Positions 18,469 to 26,946 are shown, numbered from the stretch's first letter. The stretch: 64,000 nucleotides of DNA from Flavobacterium bizetiae (GCF_902804475.1 NZ_CADCSU010000065.1:62001-126000), one strand, 5' to 3'. Program-made: numbers and translations. The notes: generated from the sequence alone by a model not told the origin.

Positions 18469-20100
18469 CTATTTTAAGCGTTTTTGCAATTGATAATCAT
18501 ACAAGGAAGGAACTTTATCCATCGCTGTATTTAGAAACTCAATATAAGCGTCAGGTTCATATTTTACTTCGAATTTGGTGTTTCCATTCACACCAATAAT
18601 TCTGGCAAAAGGCCCGTCTTTCATGCCGTATAATAAAACCGGTTTGTCATTTGGGTTTGAAACCAAAACATTCAGATTCCAAAACGTGCTGAAAGGTCCG
18701 TGAGAAGGTTTCCAGTAATCAGCGCCACCACCGCCAAATAACAGATAACTATTATTTTTATCAGCTGTAATATGTACCGTAATACGATCAAATAAGTTTT
18801 GATGATTTGCCCCTGAATGCTGATCTAAAAGAGCATCGGCAAAAATCTCACAATCCTGATACACGTTTTTAGTCGAAAAAGTATTGAAACTTAAAGGATG
18901 TACCGCCTTATTATAGATTTTTAGATTCTTAACTAATACATTATGTACACCGCCCAAAGTTACCGTATAATGCGACAAATGAGGGCCATCGGTTACAATA
19001 TCCTGAACGGTAACATTTGAGATTTCTTCGCCTAAAATACCGCTATCGGCATTAGTGATTTTAATATCTTTTACCCAACTATTAAAAAGACGGGTTAGAA
19101 AAATTCCGTTATTTCCGGGTTCTATGTGGTGTGCCACTCTTGGAATATCAGGAAAAGTAAAACTTAAATGTTCAATTCCTACTTCGTCAAGATGTTTCCA
19201 TTCTACCAATTGCGCCTGATAACTTGGTTTTATAGCAATCGTCAAAGGCGTTTTAATCGTAATTTTTGAACCTGAAATTTTAGTAATTTCAACTTGTTGT
19301 CGTACGATTGGAAGTTTAGGGAATTTCCAGTGATGAGAACCCGGCTTTACATTCGCACCTTTGTACAAATCTTTTATGATTTCGCCGTTTTCACCATCCT
19401 TATTAAACAATTGCAATTCGACGATATCGCCAACTTTCAATCCTTTAACTTCCGAAACTGAAATGGTATGTTCGCCCATATTTCCAGAACTCACTTTCGC
19501 TAACGGATTTGGCGTTGGCTCATATTTATCTAAATACGATTTTACACGTTCACCCGGAACTTGCGTCCAGATAAATCCGCCTGACCAGGCATATTGCGAG
19601 AAAGGCAAATCGACATTGTTTTCAGGTTCGCGCTGTCTTTTGTCCAATGTAGTCAGGTATTCACGAAGTTCAGCCAAAGACTCAGAATCTTTAAGATACA
19701 TCATAGGTCTTGGGCAATAAATTTCGGTTCCGTTATCACCAGAACCCGAGCCTCGAAGTACAAAATTGCTTCTTTCGATATAGACAATTTCGCTCAGAAT
19801 AATGCGTCCCGCAGGCAATTGCAAGATCACGTTGCCTTCGACTGCATTGGCAGCTTTTACGGCCTTTAGTAAAGCTTTCGAATCATCAAGACCATCATTT
19901 GCTTTTACACCATAATCAGTCGCATTGATGATTGTTCCCTGAACTTCCGGCAGTTTTTTCTCTCCAAAATGATAACCTGCATAACTAAAATCAGGCAGAT
20001 AATTGGCTTTTGAATAACTTAGTATTTTAGGCGTTTGCTGCGCCATAACAATACTGCTGACAAAAACACTGCAGTAGATAAGGAGGGTTTGGGTATTCAT
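18469..20100 (-). CDS. Secreted right-handed beta-helix protein, DUF4955-like, of a polysaccharide locus
   Basis: From the ATG at 20100 the product is 543 residues and starts with a normal signal peptide (MNTQTLLIYC... to VMAQQ). A start 96 bp further upstream (20196) is open but reads through a dispersed repeat and gives no signal peptide, so I reject it. The body has a pectate-lyase-superfamily opening (INATDYGVKANDGLDDSKAL), many short beta-helix turns and a C-terminal part (GADYWKPSHGPFSTFWNL) that I associate with DUF4955 proteins. It may act on, or bind, an acidic polysaccharide. It lies between uxuA and the regulator gene on the same strand. Catalytic residues are not identified. Confidence 0.7.
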   Translation of the reverse strand: MNTQTLLIYCSVFVSSIVMAQQTPKILSYSKANYLPDFSYAGYHFGEKKLPEVQGTIINATDYGVKANDGLDDSKALLKAVKAANAVEGNVILQLPAGRIILSEIVYIERSNFVLRGSGSGDNGTEIYCPRPMMYLKDSESLAELREYLTTLDKRQREPENNVDLPFSQYAWSGGFIWTQVPGERVKSYLDKYEPTPNPLAKVSSGNMGEHTISVSEVKGLKVGDIVELQLFNKDGENGEIIKDLYKGANVKPGSHHWKFPKLPIVRQQVEITKISGSKITIKTPLTIAIKPSYQAQLVEWKHLDEVGIEHLSFTFPDIPRVAHHIEPGNNGIFLTRLFNSWVKDIKITNADSGILGEEISNVTVQDIVTDGPHLSHYTVTLGGVHNVLVKNLKIYNKAVHPLSFNTFSTKNVYQDCEIFADALLDQHSGANHQNLFDRITVHITADKNNSYLLFGGGGADYWKPSHGPFSTFWNLNVLVSNPNDKPVLLYGMKDGPFARIIGVNGNTKFEVKYEPDAYIEFLNTAMDKVPSLYDYQLQKRLK

Positions 20101-20155
20101 GGTTGTGGTTATTTGGTTAGTTAGTTTTTTTGCCACGAAGGCTATCCTCATTTTT

Positions 20156-20252
20156 GTCCTCCTGACGAAGGAAGGATCACACACGTAACTCGACAAAGAT
20201 TGGAGAATTACTATGCTGAATTTCTAGTGTGATCCTTCCTTCGTCAGGATGA
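20156..20252 (-). repeat. Inverted-repeat family B, copy 2 (reverse)
   Basis: The arms TCCTGACGAAGGAAGGATCA and its complement (20227-20251) flank the family B core in reverse orientation (CTCGACAAAGATTGG). It lies just upstream of the beta-helix gene and supplies the false 5' extension of that frame. Confidence 0.8.
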
Positions 20253-20302
20253 CAAGATTGCGTTTAAATCTTCACGCCTTAGCAACTCGCGGCACAAACT
20301 TT

Positions 20303-21487
20303 TTAAAGTGACTTCTTAATCCCCATTTCTAGGCCTCTCAATTCAGCCAGTCCTCTCAAACGCCCAATCGCAGAATATCCAGGATTGGTTTTTTTATTCA
20401 AATCGTCCAACATTTGGTGCCCGTGATCCGGACGCATTGGCAATTGACTGTTATTTCTTTTTTCGACTTCGATAATCGCTCTTACCACTTCGTACATGTC
20501 TACATCGCCCTCAAGATGATTCGCTTCATAAAAGCTTCCTTCGGCGTCTCTTTCCGTGCTTCTTAAGTGAATAAAATTCATCTTATCGCCGTGACGTCTC
20601 ACCATTCCCGGTAAATCATTATCAGCTCTCACGCCGTACGAACCCGTACACATCGTAAACCCGTTCGATTTTGATTCGGCGCAAGCCATCAATTCAATCA
20701 AATCCTCCTCGGTACTCACCACTCGTGGTAATCCTAAAATCGGGTAGGGCGGATCGTCAGGATGAATCGCCATCAAAACACCTTTACTTTCGGCAACCGG
20801 AATAATTTCCTGTAAAAAGAAGAATAAATTTTTCTTCAAAGCCGCTCTGTCAATATGGTTATAACCGCTTAAAGTAATCAGGAAATCCTCTACAGAATAC
20901 GCTTCTTCAGCACCCGGAAGTCCCGCCAGAATATTTTGCTGTAATTTTACTTTATCAGCATCTGTCATGGCCTCAAAATAGCTTTTTGCCTTCCCGATTT
21001 GTTCTGCCGAATATTCGTTTTCTGCTCCCGGTCTTTTCAAAATATACAATTCAAAAGCCGCAAAAGCATTAATATCAAAACGTAAAGCTTTCGATCCGTC
21101 GGCAGTTTCATAAGCCAGATCCGTTCTAGACCAATCTAAAACCGGCATGAAATTATAGCAAATACATTTGATCCCGCATAACGCCAGATTCCGAATGCTT
21201 TCCTTATAATTTTCAATGTATTGAAGATAATTTCCCGTTTGTTTTTTAATGTCTTCATGAACCGGAATACTCTCTACAACCGACCATGTCAATCCCGAAG
21301 CCCCTTTTTTAGGATCGCCGTTTTCATGCTCAATTTCAACCTTTCTTTTAATAATTTCTTCAATATCCCAAACTTGTCCATTCGGGATATGGTGTAATGC
21401 CGTTACAATTCCGGTAGCTCCGGTTTGTTTAATATCTTGCAGAGAAACGGGATCGTTTGGCCCGAACCATCTTAACGTTTGTTCCAT
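20303..21487 (-). CDS. uxuA: Mannonate dehydratase
   Basis: 394 residues, the usual length of UxuA. The start [16 protein letters not shown], the block [17 protein letters not shown] and the metal-site regions [16 protein letters not shown] and RPDHGHQML are typical. The enzyme removes water from D-mannonate to give 2-keto-3-deoxygluconate, with a divalent metal held by His and Cys residues in a TIM barrel in the cytoplasm. It is encoded between the SDR-type mannonate oxidoreductase and the beta-helix protein, which shows that the locus ends in glucuronate catabolism. No fault is seen. Confidence 0.96.
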   Translation of the reverse strand: MEQTLRWFGPNDPVSLQDIKQTGATGIVTALHHIPNGQVWDIEEIIKRKVEIEHENGDPKKGASGLTWSVVESIPVHEDIKKQTGNYLQYIENYKESIRNLALCGIKCICYNFMPVLDWSRTDLAYETADGSKALRFDINAFAAFELYILKRPGAENEYSAEQIGKAKSYFEAMTDADKVKLQQNILAGLPGAEEAYSVEDFLITLSGYNHIDRAALKKNLFFFLQEIIPVAESKGVLMAIHPDDPPYPILGLPRVVSTEEDLIELMACAESKSNGFTMCTGSYGVRADNDLPGMVRRHGDKMNFIHLRSTERDAEGSFYEANHLEGDVDMYEVVRAIIEVEKRNNSQLPMRPDHGHQMLDDLNKKTNPGYSAIGRLRGLAELRGLEMGIKKSL

Positions 21488-21801
21488 TTTTGGTTTGTTT
21501 TTTTGCCTCGAAAGCCTTAAACTTTGAGGATATTATTTTTATAATTTTCAGGAGCTAATCCCGCTATCCGTTCCAATCTTTTGTGCCGAACCCCGGCACA
21601 AAAGGATTTCCACTTCTATCGGGGCTAGGACATTCGTAACTTTTTTTTTTTTTTCTTTTATTGTTCTGTCAATGAGGTTTTTAATTTTTCACAATCCCTT
21701 TGCGATCTCAAAGTAAAACGGTCTCAAAAAAATTGCGAACTTTGCGTAAAACCTTTGCGTTCTTTGCGGTAAAACTTCTTACAGTATAATTGGCATAAAA
21801 A
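21488..21801. other. Intergenic spacer between uxuB and uxuA with two repeat types
   Basis: It holds family A copy 2 (21549-21636), a T-tract near 21639-21656 and a family E 'ctttgcg' segment (about 21700-21780). No gene and no clear promoter box. A 314-bp repeat-filled gap inside an apparent operon suggests a second promoter or an RNA-level separation of uxuA from uxuB. Confidence 0.6.
21549..21636 (+). repeat. Dispersed repeat family A, copy 2
   Basis: The compact form: CAGGAGCTAATCCCGCTAT, then the hairpin TTTTGTGCC/GGCACAAAA with loop GAACCCC, then CTATCGGGGCTAGGACATTCG. The same flank CATTCG follows copy 3. Confidence 0.8.
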
Positions 21802-22614
21802 TTAAATACTTGTCGCAGCGAAACCTCCGTCTACTTTTAAGACCGTTCCCGTTACAAATTTTGACATGTCGCTGCACAAAAATAAAAGCGCACCATCAAT
21901 ATCTTCCGGAGTTCCAAATCTTCCCATTGGCGTATGTTCGATAATTTTTTCGCCTCGTGGAGTCAGTTTTCCTTCCGGAGTCAATAATAAAGCGCGGTTT
22001 TGTTCGCCAATAAAAAATCCCGGTGAAATTGCATTCACACGAATTCCTTCGCCATATTTTGAAGCCAGTTCAACCGACATCCATTGCGTGAAATTATCAA
22101 TTGCCGCTTTTGAAGCCGAATACCCCACAACTCTCGTTAAAGGCCTTTGCGCCGATGCCGATGATATATTGATGATAATGCCTTGTTTTTGTTTCGCAAA
22201 AAGCTCCGAAAACACTTGCGATGGCAACATCGTACCAATAATATTAAGATCAACTACCTTTTGCAATTCGTCTACCTTCATATCAAAAATTGCCTGATCC
22301 GGGCTTATTGTGGCTCCGGGCATATTTCCGCCCGCAGCATTAATTAAAATATCAAGACGACCGTATTTTTCTACGATAATATCTCTCGTTTTCTCTAATT
22401 CTTCTTTGTTTAAAACATTGGCCTGAACCGCAAAAGCTTTTCCGCCATTGCTTTCTATTGCTTCTACCGTTTTATTGGCCTTTTCAATCGATTGAGAAAC
22501 GATTCCCACGATAACACCTTGTTTAGCAAGAACATTTGCAAAGTTGCTTCCTAATACACCAGCGCCGCCAGTTATTAATGCAATTTTTCCTTTTAGGTTA
22601 AATATTGAATCCAT
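21802..22614 (-). CDS. uxuB: SDR-type D-mannonate oxidoreductase (fructuronate reductase)
   Basis: 270 residues of a classical short-chain dehydrogenase: a TGGAGVLGSNFA nucleotide loop near 16-27, NAAGG, the catalytic Tyr-x-x-x-Lys in YSASKAAI, and the C-terminal PMGRFGTPEDIDGALLFL and VDGGFAA. The extra loop NRALLLTPEGKLTPRG and overall pattern resemble the Bacillus UxuB (YjmF) type of mannonate oxidoreductase, not the larger E. coli UxuB. It would reduce D-fructuronate to D-mannonate for UxuA. KduD, a related SDR for 4-deoxyuronates, is the main alternative. Position between uxuA and the KDPG aldolase favours the mannonate role. Confidence 0.85.
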   Translation of the reverse strand: MDSIFNLKGKIALITGGAGVLGSNFANVLAKQGVIVGIVSQSIEKANKTVEAIESNGGKAFAVQANVLNKEELEKTRDIIVEKYGRLDILINAAGGNMPGATISPDQAIFDMKVDELQKVVDLNIIGTMLPSQVFSELFAKQKQGIIINISSASAQRPLTRVVGYSASKAAIDNFTQWMSVELASKYGEGIRVNAISPGFFIGEQNRALLLTPEGKLTPRGEKIIEHTPMGRFGTPEDIDGALLFLCSDMSKFVTGTVLKVDGGFAATSI

Positions 22615-22653
22615 TTTATGTTTTATAATTTGTTGTGTCTTTTTTTTGTCACT

Positions 22654-22669
22654 CCCGATAGCTATCGGG
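22654..22669. repeat. 16-bp perfect palindrome CCCGATAGCTATCGGG
   Basis: Second perfect copy of the palindrome also at 5520-5535. It lies between uxuB and the aldolase gene. Confidence 0.75.
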
Positions 22670-22735
22670 ATAAAAGATTAACACAGATTATTTTAAAAAA
22701 TCCTTTCTAATCTTTTAATCTGTGGCAAGAATAAT

Positions 22736-23401
22736 TTATTGTTTTCTTATCGTATGAATGATTTCGAGTGCTTTTCTGGTTTCACTTTCGATTACCGGAT
22801 AATCTTGTTCTTCCATACGCTTTTTACTGATGAGTTTACTTCCTAATCCAACCGCAGAAGCGCCGGCAGAAAACCAACTCTCAATACTGGCATGTGTAGT
22901 TTCGACTCCGCCCGTTGTCATGAAAACCAACGATGGAAAAACATCTTTTATGCTGCTTAAAAATTCTGTACCCAATATATTTCCCGGAAACAATTTCACG
23001 AGTTTTATTCCGGCATTTTCGGCTGCTATAATTTCTGTTGGCGTCATACAGCCCGGAGCATACAAAACTTCTTTTTCTTTTAAGAAATCGGCCACTTCAG
23101 GAACAAAACCCGGACTAATAAAAAAGTCTGCCTGAGCGTCGTTAAATGCTTTGGCGTGTTCCAGATTTTTAATCGTTCCAATACCCAATAACATTTCAGG
23201 TAATTCGGCATTTCGAACAGCCACCATTTTTTTAAAGTTCGATAACGCTTCAGGACCTCTGTTCGTATACTCAACCGCTCTGATTCCAGCCTTGTAAAGT
23301 GTTCTTAGAATCTCGATACTAATATTTTCGTCTGTGATAAAATACAGCGGAAGAATACCTTGTTCTGCAATAACATCAATTGTATTTTGAATTGTGCTCA
23401 T
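22736..23401 (-). CDS. eda: 2-keto-3-deoxy-6-phosphogluconate (KDPG/KHG) aldolase
   Basis: 221 residues in the KDPG aldolase pattern. The GIGTIKN segment, FFISPGFVPEV, the Schiff-base Lys in GIKLVKLFPGN and the phosphate-binding MTTGGV and GASAVGLGSKL segments are all seen. It splits KDPG into pyruvate and glyceraldehyde-3-phosphate, the last step of uronate breakdown. The stop is 11 bp downstream of the yhcH-like gene's end in reading order, so the two are surely co-transcribed. The KDG kinase that must act between UxuA and this enzyme is not in the window. Confidence 0.93.
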   Translation of the reverse strand: MSTIQNTIDVIAEQGILPLYFITDENISIEILRTLYKAGIRAVEYTNRGPEALSNFKKMVAVRNAELPEMLLGIGTIKNLEHAKAFNDAQADFFISPGFVPEVADFLKEKEVLYAPGCMTPTEIIAAENAGIKLVKLFPGNILGTEFLSSIKDVFPSLVFMTTGGVETTHASIESWFSAGASAVGLGSKLISKKRMEEQDYPVIESETRKALEIIHTIRKQ

Positions 23402-23412
23402 CAGTTTTAAAT

Positions 23413-23862
23413 TTAAACTCTAACTTTAATAACTATTTTTTTAAGCGTTCCTTCGCCAATCATCGCAGCGTGAACATCTGTAGGGAATAAAATCGCAAAC
23501 TGTTTTTCCTGCAATTCAAAAAACATATCCGGTTGGTCGTGAAAAAAACGAACATCTCTTTCGTCGCTGTAATCCCCGTTTGGACTCACACATTTTTCTC
23601 TTGGTTTCCAGGCAAAAGTTTCCGGACCTTTTATCGAAATCTGAATATCGATGTTTTGATCGTGACATTCAAAACCTTTTATACTTTCTTCTTTTGTGGC
23701 ACCTTCACCAACAATTACAATTACTTTTAGTCCTTCGGCAATTTCAAAAGCACCTTCTTCAAGCTGGCTGATATCGTTTTGATTTACATATTCAAAAGCT
23801 TCTTTAAATTTAGGATGAAGGCTGAAATATTTTGCAGCGTTTTGTAATGAATCTACAATCAT
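23413..23862 (-). CDS. YhcH/YjgK/YiaL family protein (DUF386)
   Basis: 149 residues with the cupin-like pattern of this family: GAFEIAEGLKVIV, ECHDQNIDIQISIKG, FAWKPREKC and the metal-site region FAILFPTDVHAAMIGEG. Members are often found with sialic-acid and uronate genes and are thought to bind or isomerise sugar acids, but the reaction is not settled. It is the first gene of the leftward uxu operon, opposite the LacI-type regulator across a 368-bp region. Confidence 0.88.
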   Translation of the reverse strand: MIVDSLQNAAKYFSLHPKFKEAFEYVNQNDISQLEEGAFEIAEGLKVIVIVGEGATKEESIKGFECHDQNIDIQISIKGPETFAWKPREKCVSPNGDYSDERDVRFFHDQPDMFFELQEKQFAILFPTDVHAAMIGEGTLKKIVIKVRV

Positions 23863-24230
23863 TTTATTTGGTTTTTATGTTTTCTAATTTAATGTAAATA
23901 GGTGCGATTTAATATTTATGGTATAAAGTATTGATTTATATAAATTATGATATTGTACTGGTATATAGTCAGTAAACTTACATATGTCAGTATTTGATTT
24001 TATGTCAGTTCCTTTATTTTAAAATTGCCTTAAATCCTTTAAATTCTTAAATCGTTGTAAATAATTTGATTTAATATTATGTTTTTTCAAACACATGTGT
24101 ATATTTGCGTGTACGCACACGGTTTTTTACAAATGTATATAAAAAGTTAAGTAAAACAACTTATATTTAATAAAAAAATAATAATTTCGAGTGATGTATA
24201 GCATCATTTAACTTAAAACTCATCAATATC
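23863..24230. promoter_or_regulatory. Divergent regulatory region between the uxu operon and the LacI-type gene
   Basis: No gene is present. It contains three copies of GTCAGT phased exactly 18 bp apart (23968, 23986, 24004), a perfect 10-bp palindrome ACACATGTGT (24091-24100), a TATATTTG box (24100-24107) and an inverted repeat TGCGT-gt-ACGCA (24106-24117). These are plausible operator and promoter elements for either direction. Confidence 0.55.
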
Positions 24231-25256
24231 ATAACGATAAAAAAAATTGCAGAATTAGCCAACGTTTCCCCGGGAACTGTTGATAGAATTATCCATAATC
24301 GTGGGCAGGTTGCTCAGGAAAATGTCGATAAAGTAAATGCTATTATTGAACAATATGGCTACAAACGAAACATTCTGGCAAGTAATCTGGCGTTGAATAA
24401 AAAGTTTCATTTTGCAGTATTTTTACCTCAATATGAAAATCTCGAATACTGGAAAAGCCAAATTATCGGAATCGAAAAAGCAGCTATAGAGTTTAGTAAA
24501 TTCGGAATTGTTTTGGATTATTTCTTTTATGATTTTAATGTAGTTTCGTTTAAAGAAGCTGTAAAAAAAGTCTTAGAATTTGATTGCGACGGACTATTGT
24601 TTGCGCCGATTTTTTATCAGGAATCCGTTCGATTTTTAGCAGAATATGAAAAGAAAGATATTCCGGTAGTCATGATTGATTCAAATATTTCTAATAATGA
24701 TGAACATGCTTATGTTGGGCAAGATGCTTTTCAGAGTGGATATCTTGCCGGACGATTAATAAGTTTTGCCGTTAAGAACGAAAGACAAATCCTGATTTTT
24801 AAAATTACCAGAGAGATAGAAAGTACTTCAGTTTATTTGCAGCGCATCGATGGTTTTTATTCCTTCTTTAAAGATCATGAAGAACTAACTAACTTCAAAT
24901 TTTCTGAAATCACGATTAAAGATTCCGGAATCGATCAACTAAACTTAGAAATGTTCGCCGGAATCAACAGCGTTTTTGTTCCCAATTCAAGAGCGTATAT
25001 TGTCGCCCGTTTTTTGGAACAAAACAACATAAAAGGCGTAAGGATTATTGGTTACGATTTATTAAAAGAAAATATTGAATACTTAAACAAAGGCGTAATC
25101 GATTTTCTAATCAACCAAAGACCCGAAGAGCAGGGATATATGGGAATAAATCATTTGTATAAAAAATTAGTGTTGCAGGAAACGGTAGTCAACACACATT
25201 ATATACCGTTGGAAATTATTTTAAAAGAGAATTATTTTCCGGCGAGGAAAGGGTAG
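24231..25256 (+). CDS. LacI-family transcriptional regulator with non-canonical start codon
   Basis: The frame is open from just after the TGA at 24192. The protein should start around the ATA at 24231, giving a 341-residue product with a complete LacI helix-turn-helix (TIKKIAELANVSPGTVDRII) and then a periplasmic-binding-type ligand domain (from about residue 55). No ATG, GTG or TTG occurs in frame before this HTH; the first TTG (24393) would delete the DNA-binding domain. Either a rare ATA/ATT/ATC start is used, or the start was mutated. It is divergent from the uxu operon, so it likely represses it in response to a uronate or KDG-type intermediate. Confidence 0.75.
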   Translation: MTIKKIAELANVSPGTVDRIIHNRGQVAQENVDKVNAIIEQYGYKRNILASNLALNKKFHFAVFLPQYENLEYWKSQIIGIEKAAIEFSKFGIVLDYFFYDFNVVSFKEAVKKVLEFDCDGLLFAPIFYQESVRFLAEYEKKDIPVVMIDSNISNNDEHAYVGQDAFQSGYLAGRLISFAVKNERQILIFKITREIESTSVYLQRIDGFYSFFKDHEELTNFKFSEITIKDSGIDQLNLEMFAGINSVFVPNSRAYIVARFLEQNNIKGVRIIGYDLLKENIEYLNKGVIDFLINQRPEEQGYMGINHLYKKLVLQETVVNTHYIPLEIILKENYFPARKG

Positions 25257-25263
25257 AAGTTTG

Positions 25264-25490
25264 GCCCACTGGTTTGGCGGGTTTAAACTGGCTTTCACTG
25301 GTTTTTTATTATTCGCTATGTTGTCATCCTGATAAATTTTTCGCTAAAAACAAACCCGACAGGTTTTAAAACCTGTCGGGTTTATTCGTTTAGATTTGCA
25401 CCTAATCTTGTCATCCTTGATGACAACATAGCGAATAATAAAAAATATAAAACCCGCGACAATCCGTTTAAACCTGTCAAATCCGTGGGC
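25264..25490. repeat. Triple-nested inverted repeat
   Basis: The outer arms (25264-25288, 25466-25490) are 25 bp with four mismatches. The middle arms (25302-25328, 25419-25445) are 27 bp and perfect. The innermost palindrome (25352-25383) is 32 bp and perfect, with arms AAACCCGACAGGTTTT and its complement. It fills the gap between two convergent genes and could end transcription from both sides. Confidence 0.85.
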
Positions 25491-25500
25491 AAAAAAAACA

Positions 25501-26670
25501 CTATTTCTTCACCTTCACCATCAAAGGATTATTAATCTTTTTAGCAAACGAACTCAAATACGTTTCCCATTGTTTTTGATTCTGAAACGGACTTCCTTTT
25601 TTCCATCCAAAACCAACATAATAAATGGCTTTATTGTTTTTTACTTCGATATTTCCGTAAAGATTGCTTAAGTCTTTATCTTCTGTAATATGATTGTCAA
25701 AGCTCGTTAAAGTATTTTTTGGAGCCACGATTCCGGTTCCAATTTCAGAATCGTCGATTGGTTCCCAATGGCTTAACCAGCCTTCTTTTATATTGGTTCC
25801 AATCGTTCCTTTTTTGTCATGAAGCGTTAATCCGGCCGCAATAGATTTTGTTCTGGTAATATTGATTTCAAAACGAGAAAGATAACTTCCGTAATCAAGA
25901 CTTATCAATTTCGACTCTGTTATTTTGTTTCCTTTTGCATCCCAATCGGCGTAAGTTAGAATAAAACTTGTTCTGATAGGTCCGGTTGTAATGGTTTTCC
26001 AGGTAGTGAAATTCTTAGAAAAATAATATTTATCATCGACTTTCACGGCAATTCCGCCCACACCACGACTGTCTCCTACATGAAAATTATCCAAACCTTC
26101 GCCAGTATCTTTATGATACGTTCCCGTTCCGTTAGTGGCTTTTTCGTACCATTTATTGATAATCGGGTAATCGACTCTTTTTAGCCAGGCATCAATTCCG
26201 CTGGTTAAAGTTCCGCCAGCAATTTTATCTTCTACCATTTTTTGTGCTACAGGGCCGTAGGTTCTAAAAGCTACTTTGTTGTTTTCCCAGGCATAATCAT
26301 CCGTACGTTCGGGAACAAATCTCGAATAGCAACTAATTGTTTTTGATGCAGTAGGATTTTCGGCAACCAAAACCTCAAAATCTTTAGATGAAGATGCATT
26401 TATTTTTGGCTGAAATAACAATACATCAACAGTTCCGTCGCCATCGTTGTCTACACCTTGGCTTTCTAAAAAAGTATTTGAGCCAACTTCTTTTACAGCA
26501 TAATTTTCCAGTTTAACAGAAGTGGGTAATCCGAGAGATTTTTTAGTCAATTCGATCGTTTCAAATTCCCGATCTATAGGCAGAGAATTGCTTACAGTAA
26601 TAATTTTGTTTTGAGAATGACCGGCAAAACTGCTAGCCAGAACCGCGAGAAATAAAAGAGGCTTTTTCAA
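25501..26670 (-). CDS. DUF4861 family secreted protein
   Basis: 389 residues with a signal peptide (about 1-19, ending AGHSQ). The whole length looks like DUF4861: an early VDNDGDGTVDVLLFQP segment, AWENNKVAFRTYGPVAQ, a DNFHVGDSRGVGGIAV loop and ITTGPIRTSFILTY. DUF4861 proteins are, from memory, common in acidic-polysaccharide loci of Bacteroidota, with no firm biochemical role that I can cite. The gene is separated from the main locus only by the convergent LacI-type gene, so I count it as a likely member. Confidence 0.75.
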   Translation of the reverse strand: MKKPLLFLAVLASSFAGHSQNKIITVSNSLPIDREFETIELTKKSLGLPTSVKLENYAVKEVGSNTFLESQGVDNDGDGTVDVLLFQPKINASSSKDFEVLVAENPTASKTISCYSRFVPERTDDYAWENNKVAFRTYGPVAQKMVEDKIAGGTLTSGIDAWLKRVDYPIINKWYEKATNGTGTYHKDTGEGLDNFHVGDSRGVGGIAVKVDDKYYFSKNFTTWKTITTGPIRTSFILTYADWDAKGNKITESKLISLDYGSYLSRFEINITRTKSIAAGLTLHDKKGTIGTNIKEGWLSHWEPIDDSEIGTGIVAPKNTLTSFDNHITEDKDLSNLYGNIEVKNNKAIYYVGFGWKKGSPFQNQKQWETYLSSFAKKINNPLMVKVKK

Positions 26671-26946
26671 AGTGGTTATTTTTTAATTTTTGTAAAGTGA
26701 CATTTTTAAAGAATTATAAAATTACGAATAGATCATTGATTAAAAATACAGAATTGGGGTAAAAATGTACAGAACACGGTTTATGCGAATAATTTAGGAA
26801 TTAATGTGATCTATTGGTTGGAGTTATTTTAAGCACATACTTTTTAACGAAAATAAAAACTATGTTTCTATGTGTTTAATAAAAAAAAAGCAAAGCAAAG
26901 TGACCGAATTAAAACACTATCTTTAACTATAAAATTCAAAATCCCT

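Noticed and set aside
21802-22614. KduD (2-keto-3-deoxygluconate-type dehydrogenase) as identity of the SDR
   Set aside because: The C-terminal loop and place between uxuA and eda fit a mannonate oxidoreductase better, though sequence alone does not fully exclude KduD.
24393-25256. A shorter regulator gene starting at the TTG 24393
   Set aside because: It would begin inside the linker after a perfectly conserved LacI HTH, which is encoded in the same open frame upstream. The longer frame with an unusual start is more likely.
25264-25490. Nested palindrome as an insertion sequence
   Set aside because: No transposase or target duplication is seen; it is too short and carries no open frame. 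Left as a composite repeat.
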